Of a stretch of DNA of 64,000 nt, positions 56,109 through 64,000 are shown piece after piece. The stretch spans positions 162,260,559 through 162,324,558 of the forward strand of contig CAXKWD010000002.1 in NCBI GenBank assembly GCA_964059195.1, read 5' to 3'. Below the pieces are notes generated by a model. That model had not been told where the DNA came from, did not search any database, and saw only the letters and a program-made list of their open reading frames with translations. Each line of letters starts with the position of its first letter. Positions within the stretch are counted from its first letter, which is position 1. Origin of the DNA: Ectobius pallidus. Taxonomy: Eukaryota; Arthropoda; Insecta; Blattodea; Ectobiidae. The position numbers and the translations under genes are program-made.

Positions 56109-57408
56109 TGAGGGAATCCTGATTCTAGTATTGAATATAAAACTATAATCATGATAAATAGCAAGCTAAATGAAATTGAATATAAAACCTTAAAATGATG
56201 GGACCTATTAGTATTTTATATCAAATTGAATCTCAGATGATACTCTATTAAATCACGTGTAACATGCAATGAATAAATGAATAATATGGATTAAAGATAA
56301 AATAAGTTAATATTAAACATAAGAATATTACGGGGTGTAGAAAGTACCAGACAAGATTCCAAGTACCTCACAAAGACTAGCTTGCTTGTACTATTCAGTC
56401 ACTGCGGGGATTCGGCGACACTTATTGTCACCCAGCAGTACTTCCTTTATGCAAAAAGTTATACAAAGACGACTAGAGCTTGATCAAAGGAACATACTTG
56501 GAAAAAGACTTGGGAAATGAACACTGAATGCCCGTACTAAGAAACCAGAGCTAATAGCGAGAACAGAAAGACAGTGGAGTTCAGAGATGGATCTCGGAGC
56601 GTCCTAAAAGCTTGGTTTAAAGGGCCAATCAAAAATGAGCTACTAGCTAAAATATGGTTAAAATACTGTAACATAGAATTTCATTTGTTGGTGTAAAAGT
56701 GGGGGATTTCTGTGTGTTGCCACGGCTGTAGAACCTCGCCATTTTTAATAGAAGACTGTTCTGCCGGACTCGTACCCGGTCGGACGCATATTCTTAGTCA
56801 GCTAAATTCTTCCGAGTGGATACAATAGTATTCCACTCGATTTTATATTCACGTTGGGCAGTCACCCAACTTGGCTAATTAATCTATTACAGTAAACACA
56901 CCCAGTATTCGCGATTGGTGGTAATAGCTAAGTTACGGCTATTACCGAACTTAAATTCAGTGTGACGCAGTAAGTACTTGGTCGACGAATCAACATTACT
57001 ATAATTACTCCAAGGAGGGTCATTATAACATCACGTGCTAATAAGTAGGAAGAAGTAATAACTGATAAACTTTAGTGGCTACGTTCTACAATCGTGACAT
57101 TATATACAGTATCCACCACGAGTAGATTTAGCATATATTAATTGGACTTAATATTGATTGAATAATAAATCAACTCATACCAGTATTAAATATTTTGATA
57201 TCTAATTACAGTAACTAGTATAGCCATTCACCAAACCCAGATTTTCCCTGTAGAAACGTAAGAGTTTAAATCTTGTAGCTCGACTGACTCCGAGGCAGCT
57301 TCAAAAGAAACTCATCAACTGTAAGTACTGCATAAAACCATTATTACTTATTGAGTGTGAACCTTCATAGTGGCCTGCCCAACTTTAGGGGCCTACGAAC
57401 GGTCTCAT
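56109..57408 (+). repeat. 5' LTR of element 3 (right end approximate)
   Basis: The first 921 bp are confirmed by the copy at 63079. The LTR must end before a primer binding site; two candidates exist, TCATAGTGGCGCGAACAAC (LTR end at 57408) and TTCATAGTGGCCTGCCC (LTR end at 57368). Confidence 0.65.
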
Positions 57409-57411
57409 AGT

Positions 57412-57428
57412 GGCGCGAACAACGTGGT
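57412..57428 (+). promoter_or_regulatory. Primer binding site candidate, element 3
   Basis: TGGCGCGAACAACGTGG resembles the TGG-start tRNA complements of Gypsy-type elements. TGGCCTGCCCAACTTTAG at 57372 is the alternative. Confidence 0.4.
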
Positions 57429-57827
57429 GGCTTCGAAAAGAAAAAGGTGAATGGCGTAGGCAATGAACTAATTTTTTTTGAAAATATCAAAATACTGATA
57501 GAAATCAGATAAAGAAGAAGGGAAGTAAGGAATTAAGGAGCGGGCACTAGCTTAGAAGGGGAATTAGACAAGAGAGAAGAGAGAAGAAAACGCAGGAAGG
57601 GCATCATTGAAATCAAGAAAGCGGAGTAGTCCGGGAGAATATCGATCTTATTGTAATAGAGATAAGAGGGTATTATTGTATTAATGATAAGAGGGCATTT
57701 CTTGTTAGATATAAGAGTGCCATATATATGTCAGTGTATACATTGTGCTATGTACTAAAGGTGAGTGCGCATGTTTTTATCTCAAAGTGATAAGTGCAAT
57801 GACTAGAAATCTGATTAGGGTAACGTT

Positions 57828-58556
57828 ATGATAACTTTACGTAACGGAAAGGTAATTAATCACAAGATGGATAATATTGAATCACAGGATGGGCAAGACT
57901 TGCTGACCAATGACGAGATAGCCGTTGTGAAGGATAGGGAAATCAATGTAGTAGCTCAAAATAATGACGCAGAAACAATGGAGGAAACTGACAATGGGGA
58001 AATTAACGTAGAAGGGGCCGTAGCTCAAACAGAACTTGAAAGCGTAGGGACTCAAATTAAAAGTCAGGTGATGATAGAGGAAATGTGGAAGATGTTAAAA
58101 GAGAATAAAATGTTAGTAGAAAAATTGTCAAAGGAAAATAAAATGTTAACAGAAAAACAGGCAAATGATAGTAAGAAATCGGCAGAGGAATTAAAAAACG
58201 CATTGTCTGAGAAAATGGAACGGAACGCAGAAAAACAGGAAAATGATAACAAAATGTTAGCAGAAAAACTTACAAACGATAATCAGAAGTTATCTGAGAA
58301 GTTAGAACAGAATTCAAGTGATAGTCAGAAGGCCGCGGAGAAACTTGAAAGGAATGCAAATGCAATCCAACAGTCGGTAGATAGAATTTCAGAGAATTTA
58401 GAGAAAACGAATGGGCGTATAGATCAGTTAACGGAGGAGGTTAGGTCTACGAATGCTAAATTGGACGAAAGGGTCAACAATGTAGAGCTAGGACTTGAGT
58501 TAGCCAAGAAAGATGTAGATGAAAAACTTCAAAGCAAAGATAAGAAATTAATTTGA
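57828..58556 (+). CDS. Gag-like coiled-coil protein of element 3
   Basis: 242 codons from an ATG preceded by a leader of about 400 bp without a gene. After an acidic N-terminus the protein is almost entirely a predicted coiled coil, with repeated (K/E)ENKMLxEKL-type heptads (about residues 85-230), very rich in Lys, Glu and Asn. I see no zinc knuckle. It ends at TGA 58554-58556, overlapping the next frame by four bases (58553-58556). The continuation suggests a frameshift, programmed or mutational. Function as a Gag is inferred from position only. Confidence 0.65.
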   Translation: MITLRNGKVINHKMDNIESQDGQDLLTNDEIAVVKDREINVVAQNNDAETMEETDNGEINVEGAVAQTELESVGTQIKSQVMIEEMWKMLKENKMLVEKLSKENKMLTEKQANDSKKSAEELKNALSEKMERNAEKQENDNKMLAEKLTNDNQKLSEKLEQNSSDSQKAAEKLERNANAIQQSVDRISENLEKTNGRIDQLTEEVRSTNAKLDERVNNVELGLELAKKDVDEKLQSKDKKLI

Positions 58557-59710
58557 GGTTAGATAACACTGTAAAAGCTATTGACAATAAGATAGAGACA
58601 GGTCATTGTTCTTTACAGAAAGAAATACCGGTAGCTGAGAAAACTAATAGCTTAGAAGGGCAGTTAGTTAAAACTTCTTCAACTGAAAATGGGGAGCTAA
58701 GTAGTAAAATCCAAGGTCAGGTGAAAGAGAGTGAAATTCAGCCTAGTAAGGAAATTAATTTGCAATTAACTAACACTGTAAAAGCTATTGACAATAAGAC
58801 AGAGACAGGTCATTGTTCTTTACGGATAGAAATTGCTGAGAAAACTAATAGCTTAGAAGGGCAGTTAGTTAAAACTTTTTCAAATGAAACTGGGGAACTG
58901 AGTAGTAAAATCCAAGGTCAGGTGAAAGAGAGTGAAATTCAGCCTAGTAAGGAAATTAATTTGCAATTAACTAACACTGTAAAAGCTATTGACAATAAGA
59001 CAGAGACAGGTCATTGTTCTTTACGGATAGAAATTGCTGAGAAAACTAATAGCTTAGAAGGGCAGTTAGTTAAAACTTTTTCAAATGAAACTGGGGAACT
59101 GAGTAGCAAAATCCAAGGTCAGGTGAAAGAGATTGAAATTCAGCCTGGTGAGGAAATTAATAAAGTGGTGATACAGAACGATATCACAACAGAAATAAAT
59201 AACATGATAGATAAAACTTCGAGTGATACTCCTAGTGTAAGTACTGATGCAAATAGCAAGGGGGCGTGGTCTCCAACTGTCAAAGTTGTAAATACGGCGA
59301 ATTTGCCGGTAAATAATTCCATAAATGGAGATCAACAAACCCACAGCGTTTGCAATGATACGAACACAATGCGAAGCAAGGTAAGCCTACCGAATCATAC
59401 TGTTTTGCCGATAAGCTATCACATCCCTACGCAATTGCTAATGAATTTTGGAGTAGAAGGGAATATTCCGGAGTTTGAAAATAAGCAATATGATCGCGGA
59501 AGTACCGGTCAGAATCAATATGACTGGAGTAATAAATTTGATAGGGGACGTTACGCAGATAGGAAGAAGGGTAGTAGTCCTTACGTCAGAATAAATAACA
59601 AAGGCTCTAATAATAACAATGATAAAGTTAGTCGGCGGAATTACAACTGGCACTGCCTTCTTTATTTCTTACAAGCCATGATGTTAAATCTGGCAACATC
59701 GCATCGGTAG
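58553..59710 (+). CDS. Repeat-containing continuation of the Gag-like protein
   Basis: 385 codons with no ATG close to the upstream end. Residues 1-200 are three copies of a 67-aa unit (first one slightly longer) with motifs VKAIDNK, ETGHCSL, EKTNSLEGQLVKT, GELSSKIQGQVKE. Then comes a Ser/Asn-rich region, and an Arg/Gly/Asn-rich basic stretch (QYDRGSTGQNQYDW, FDRGRYADRKKG) that could bind RNA. The last 20 codons probably belong to adjoining LINE debris. The repeats differ by only a few bases, so they expanded recently. Confidence 0.65.
   Translation: MRLDNTVKAIDNKIETGHCSLQKEIPVAEKTNSLEGQLVKTSSTENGELSSKIQGQVKESEIQPSKEINLQLTNTVKAIDNKTETGHCSLRIEIAEKTNSLEGQLVKTFSNETGELSSKIQGQVKESEIQPSKEINLQLTNTVKAIDNKTETGHCSLRIEIAEKTNSLEGQLVKTFSNETGELSSKIQGQVKEIEIQPGEEINKVVIQNDITTEINNMIDKTSSDTPSVSTDANSKGAWSPTVKVVNTANLPVNNSINGDQQTHSVCNDTNTMRSKVSLPNHTVLPISYHIPTQLLMNFGVEGNIPEFENKQYDRGSTGQNQYDWSNKFDRGRYADRKKGSSPYVRINNKGSNNNNDKVSRRNYNWHCLLYFLQAMMLNLATSHR
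58558..59160 (+). repeat. Three tandem units of about 201 bp within the ORF
   Basis: GTAAAAGCTATTGACAATAAG recurs at 58571, 58778 and 58979 (spacing 207 and 201 bp, both multiples of three). Units two and three are nearly identical. Confidence 0.93.
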
Positions 59711-59975
59711 TCCTATCGGCTATGGACATGTTGTAAATAAAGCAATGAACTCCTTCAGAATCATCGAAAAATTAAGCATATTTCAGCTTAAAGTAATCCC
59801 AGTCATCGCCTATTGTTTAGAGAACATCTGGATACACCTGAAGAGCAACTGGAGAGCATAGGGAAGGTAAAAACCGTGTACATAATGAGAGATTTATATA
59901 AACCGTAACCTCTAATTGAGTACACCAGAGAAGAGTTTTTCACAGAAGAATTTCGTGTTCATCAGCTACAAACGA
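59650..59975 (+). pseudogene. LINE RT C-terminal fragment inside element 3
   Basis: Plus-strand pieces such as NKAMNSFRIIEKLSIFQLKV, VIAYCLENIWIHLK and YTREEFFTEEFRV match the post-RT region of a LINE family (usual form: ...KILPIITYGLE.IW..L). It has stops. Confidence 0.55.
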
Positions 59976-60166
59976 ATACTAGTGTCCTGAAGGAAGAATT
60001 GGCTGGTATTAAAGAAGAATTGAAGAGAAATAGAGTCACTTTTACTGGTATGAATTTTTATCAAGCTGCTCACAGTAGGCCTAATTCATCTTGATGTGGC
60101 AGACGCCAAAGCGTAGTATATGCAATCTCCTATCCTCCCAATATACTACCAGCGTTTTCCTACAGT

Positions 60167-60511
60167 TTGGTGGAGGTAATGAACGGGATTCAAACCTTAA
60201 CCTCAAAAGTGCTGGCGAAACAACACAGTTCACCACCGGAGGATGAACGAATGAATGACTTGACAGCAAATAACGGAAAGCTTAGTGTTCCCAAGGAATT
60301 AGGCAGAGTTATTCTTTTCAGTGACAGTCATGGGCGTAGTCTTCCACAAAGTGCATGTGACAAGAAAATAGATATCAGTGTTGTAGGTTATATTAAACCT
60401 GGGACAACTAGCTCAGTGGTGGTACAAAATGACCCAGAGACGTGTAGCAGCTTAATAGAATATGACTCTGTTGTGGGTCAAATAACAAAGCTCGTAGGCC
60501 TAACAGGATAA
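60167..60511 (+). pseudogene. SGNH-hydrolase-like ORF1 fragment
   Basis: Of 114 codons, the part VILFSDSHGRSLPQ followed by VVGYIKPGTTS looks like the first block of SGNH/esterase-like domains found in ORF1 of several invertebrate LINEs (GDSHxR, then a GxxKPG motif). The catalytic His-Asp block is missing. Either LINE debris or a captured domain. Confidence 0.5.
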
Positions 60512-60693
60512 GTGAGGTTATTATCTATAAAATAAGAAAAAAACGCGACATCATAACGTATAATGAGGAGACACTGAAAACTATGAATTCCTTCAGATAT
60601 GTGGAGCCACCGCACGTTACGTTATTATGCACATCACAAGTATAGGCTATGTAATATAGGCCTACTGATTTGGCCTAAATAAAGTCAGTATTT

Positions 60694-61116
60694 GTGATGA
60701 AGAAAATTACCTGCAATAAAAACGTATTCAAATGCTTCCCACAGACCACCACAGATAGGACTACCTCCTGTGTTGCCAGATTTCAAGCAGCATGGCTTGT
60801 AAGATATAGAAGGCAGTGCAACTGGCGTAACAGAAATAAAGCCAAGGTAACTAGGTCAGTGCCACAGCAGGTACCAGTGACAGTTAAGCATATGGTATTT
60901 CCGGAAACAGGTGGAGGAAGTTTAGATCTGTATCGGCGGAGCAGCGAGCTCAGGAATGAGAGATATGTCAGATACAAAGATAACGGGGATCCCAACCAAG
61001 GAAATAGCCGAGAATCTGGTCAACAAATAAACCCTGAAGCGAGCGAATTCCAAGGTAACAGAGATGACATAACTATGCAGGAGAATGACGGTAGGCCTAT
61101 GGGAAATCTAAACTAA
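60694..61116 (+). CDS. Unrecognised basic ORF in element 3
   Basis: 140 codons, rich in Arg, Asn and Gln, with no motif that I can name. It follows an AATAAA at 60678. The Gln/Asn/Arg-rich part could be Gag C-terminal sequence upstream of the protease remnant. Confidence 0.35.
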   Translation: MMKKITCNKNVFKCFPQTTTDRTTSCVARFQAAWLVRYRRQCNWRNRNKAKVTRSVPQQVPVTVKHMVFPETGGGSLDLYRRSSELRNERYVRYKDNGDPNQGNSRESGQQINPEASEFQGNRDDITMQENDGRPMGNLN

Positions 61117-61239
61117 ATAGAAATGCATTAGATACTCATAATATGCATAATGAGGGGGCCGTGATTTCGGAACAGAGGCTCCAAGTAATTATAAGTAGCA
61201 TAGATGATTTTTAAATGCCATGGAAGTGAAAGGAATAGA

Positions 61240-61500
61240 AATTTGAACCCGCTGCAAATAGAGGTTAAGACTGGAAATTTATTGTAGGATAGCAATCAGT
61301 GAGGCTAAATATACAGTAGACAAATAGATCATGGTATAATTAAATATTGGCAATTGGGAAGCAGAGATCTACGTACTATTTGTTAAAAGATTAACACATC
61401 ATTTTACTAGGTTGTGACGCGCTGTTGAAATACAAAAGGAATATTGAATTTTGAAGAAAAATGCTTAAGAGTTAATCAAAATATGTCATAGAAGTTCCAT
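61240..61500 (+). pseudogene. Retropepsin-like remnant
   Basis: Frame-shifted plus-strand reading gives a PLQIEVKTGNL stretch and, about 60 codons later, ILLGCDALLKYKRNIEF, the C-terminal hallmark (ILGxDFLxxY) of LTR-retrotransposon aspartic proteases. The active-site DSG is not readable because of stops. Confidence 0.55.
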
Positions 61501-61624
61501 TTCTAACTAATGATTTGAAGGATCATGTAGTTGTTCAGATAAGTAAATCGCAATCCGGAATGAATATGTTTTTGTTGATAGTCTGAGTACAATAAATACC
61601 AGATTATAGTTGTGAAGGAAATAA

Positions 61625-61775
61625 GTGAGTTTATTATGTGAAGCTGAGGTCAAAAAGGACTCATCTTCGTAGGAAATATAGTTATGTTGAAGCTGAGGTC
61701 AAAAAAAGGACTCATCTTCGGAGGAATAAATGATAATTATGTTGAAGGTGAAGGTCTAAGGGACCCATCTTCTAT
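61625..61775 (+). repeat. Three tandem units of about 55 bp
   Basis: TGAAGCTGAGGTCAAAAAGGACTCATCTTCG recurs with changes at 61638, 61689 and 61743. Confidence 0.8.
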
Positions 61776-61781
61776 TATGAA

Positions 61782-62000
61782 TTGAGCGTAGGAGTAGACG
61801 AATATGAAAACACTTATTTTGAAGAGGATTATAAAGTTGGAATAATTGCGAGATTAATAATTGGGAACAAATATATTGATCAGGAGAATTGCTATGACGA
61901 ATACGGAAGTGAATGGAATATGAACGATAAAAAACTTAGTCATTTTAAAAAAATCCAGAAGAGTAAAGTGGACAGCATCACGACCCTAGATATTGAATAA
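61782..62000 (+). other. Short ORF, no recognisable function
   Basis: 72 codons, acidic at the start and lysine-rich later; no motif. Confidence 0.25.
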
Positions 62001-63078
62001 AAATAAAAACTGTTAGATGTGTTAATTAAAAACATGGGTATATATATTGAATCCCCAAAATGTTGCCATATAATACGAACATGCCATAACCATGGATAAC
62101 TTACATGTCTATCAATATAGAAAGCTAGCTGACTATTGCAGAACTACGATAGTAATAAAAATAATAAGAGTGTAGTGTCTCGAGCTCCTTTACAGCAGTT
62201 CATTTTCTATCACAAAGATCTTCAATGGTGTCTGCTTTGAGGTGTCAGACCTAAGTAACAATAGAATAATAGGGTGGTATAATCTATCTTTTATTAGGCC
62301 TTATAAGGAACCTTAAAAGGGTAAGAACAGTATGACTTAGGGTTACATTGTTTCGTTAATTGGTACTATAAAGAGTGAAATAATTACTGTATTGTATGTA
62401 TGACCGCGACTGAAATTGCGTGTGATATATCTAATATCAGTGCAAGTTTCAAAGTGCAAAATATGAACGAGTGGTAATAAATCAGCCAGCGAAAATATAT
62501 CTCTGTTAAATATTGATAAGTGAACTTCGACAACAGATCAGTCGATTATTTTATCTTTGTTATCTATTTTTTAAGAAAAAGGACGTCCGAGACACAAATC
62601 CTATCGGCGATTTATCTAGTATTAAGTAGGAATAGTAATTGCAGTAAAATGTATCATCATATTCTATATTATTCAAAGCAGTGAGTTAGATTTTAATTCC
62701 TGTCAGTATATTATTTGTTTGTTTATCTTATATGTTAAATAGGTCCAATATCCTATGACTGCATTGGAGAATAAGAATGTATAGTAAAATTCTTTCGTGG
62801 ATGTTGTATGCATGAGTAAGGATTGTAGTGTGTACAGATGACAGGGGTTGATAACAGTACCAAGTCACGAGGTCACTCACTCACAGGTAGCAAGCCATGT
62901 GAAAGGTAAACATTGTGGAAGGTAACTAGGTCAAAGCTACGACCAAAATAAATCAAGTCATTGCACTGTCACCTATACATCAGCGTACTCACGAGGTATT
63001 TAAGGAGCTGAAAAGCACTCTTTAAAAATTGCAAATTTTCACGAAACTCACATTTTTTCAAGAGAACTTTTGGGCATA
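62001..63078. other. No gene; 3' internal region of element 3
   Basis: AT-rich, with no open frame and no RT or integrase motif. The last bases before the LTR (AGAGAACTTTTGGGCATA) may include the plus-strand primer tract. Confidence 0.5.
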
Positions 63079-64000
63079 TGAGGGAATCCTGATTCTAGTA
63101 TTGAATATAAAACTATAATCATGATAAATAGCAAGCTAAATGAAATTGAATATAAAACCTTAAAATGATGGGACCTATTAGTATTTTATATCAAATTGAA
63201 TCTCAGATGATACTCTATTAAATCACGCGTAACATGCAATGAATAAATGAATAATATGGATTAAAGATAAAATAAGTTAATATTAAACATAAGAATATTA
63301 CGGGGTGTAGAAAGTACCAGACAAGATTCCAAGTACCTCACAAAGACTAGCTTGCTTGTACTATTCAGTCACTGCGGGGATTCGGCGACACTTATTGTCA
63401 CCCAGCAGTACTTCCTTTATGCAAAAAGTTATACAAAGACGACTAGAGCTTGATCAAAGGAACATACTTGGAAAAAGACTTGGGAAATGAACACTGAATG
63501 CCCGTACTAAGAAACCAGAGCTAATAGCGAGAACAGAAAGACAGTGGAAGTTCAGAGATGGATCTCGGAGCGTCCTAAAAGCTTGGTTTAAAGGGCCAAT
63601 CAAAAATGAGCTACTAGCTAAAATATGGTTAAAATACTGTAACATAGAATTTCATTTGTTGGTGTAAAAGTGGGGGATTTCTGTGTGTTGCCACGGCTGT
63701 AGAACCTCGCCATTTTTAATAGAAGACTGTTCTGCCGGACTCGTACCCGGTCGGACGCATATTCTTGGTCAGCTAAATTCTTCCGAGTGGATACAATAGT
63801 ATTCCACTCGATTTTATATTCACGTTGGGCAGTCACCCAACTTGGATAATTAATCTATTACAGTAAACACACCCAGTATTCGCGATTGGTGGTAATAGCT
63901 AAGTTACGGCTATTACCGAACTTAAATTCAGTGTGACGCAGTAAGTACTTGGTCGACGAATCAACATTACTATAATTACTCCAAGGAGGGTCATTATAAC
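63079..64000 (+). repeat. 3' LTR of element 3, cut by the window end
   Basis: 922 bp matching 56109-57029. The small minus-strand ORFs in it are chance. Confidence 0.9.

Larger units (their letters stand above)
56109..64000 (+). mobile_element. LTR retrotransposon lacking pol, element 3 (runs off the window)
   Basis: The sequence from 56109 (TGAGGGAATCC) recurs at 63079 and matches to the window end (922 bp), with about three substitutions and one indel. The internal region has a Gag-like coiled-coil ORF, tandem repeats and a protease remnant, but no RT, RNase H or integrase motif. It looks like a non-autonomous or internally deleted element, with LINE debris inside. The superfamily is undecided; Gypsy is my guess from the protease remnant. 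Confidence 0.8.

Noticed and set aside
55778..56164. Minus-strand 128-aa ORF
   Set aside because: It crosses the LTR start of element 3 and lies opposite a recognisable plus-strand LINE fragment.
58558..59160. CRISPR or satellite array
   Set aside because: The units are in frame inside an ORF, with period a multiple of three; protein repeat expansion is the better reading.

Overview
This 64 kb window looks like nuclear DNA of an arthropod, most likely an insect with a large, repeat-rich genome. It is AT-rich, uses the standard code, and carries a typical insect transposon mix: two BEL/Pao elements, several LINE clades, mariner, pogo-like and hAT-like DNA elements, a Helitron, SINEs and MITEs. 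A short CCTAA-type telomere-like patch is also present. I found no convincing host gene. Every coding stretch I can interpret belongs to a transposable element.

Left part (1-31250). An otherwise open LINE ORF on the minus strand (161-11197) is split twice, by BEL/Pao element A (956-8490, 879-bp LTRs, target duplication gtatc) and by a 5'-truncated LINE tail (about 8917-9433). A second LINE fragment (11253-12075) and a mariner remnant follow. LINE D (about 13520-18060) is the best preserved non-LTR element: it has 86-bp 5' tandem repeats, an ORF1 with a PHD-like finger and an intact endonuclease/RT ORF2. Next come LINE tails with (ATT)n ends, several MITEs, a mariner fragment, and a decayed minus-strand LINE F (25506-30850) split by a 2.1-kb hAT-like transposon (27084-29182).

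Middle (31250-51350). One LINE copy, LINE C, can be followed from about 31950 to 50880. It has been hit by BEL/Pao element B (32145-39815, near-identical 967-bp LTRs, one in-frame stop), a 1.8-kb long-inverted-repeat element (42453-44278), a pogo-like deletion derivative (44549-45073), a second long-inverted-repeat element plus SINE block inserted at the same target (45865-48357), and a DNA transposon (48857-50626) that itself holds a SINE. ORF1 of LINE C carries a 2A-like NPGP motif near its N-terminus.

The most interesting signal is in the long-inverted-repeat elements. Both contain a hammerhead-ribozyme core (CTGANGA, stem II, GAA, short stem III, NUH), make 11-12 bp target duplications, and carry an asymmetric tail on the 3' side relative to the ribozyme strand. 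This fits non-autonomous Penelope-like retroelements. A third, degenerate hammerhead-like hairpin lies at 51203-51331.

Right part (51385-64000). An RTE-type LINE (minus) is split by a poly(A)-tailed R1-like LINE. A further RT fragment is cut by an LTR retrotransposon (56109 to past the window end). That element has long LTRs, a coiled-coil Gag-like ORF with 67-aa tandem repeats and a protease remnant, but no recognisable RT or integrase.
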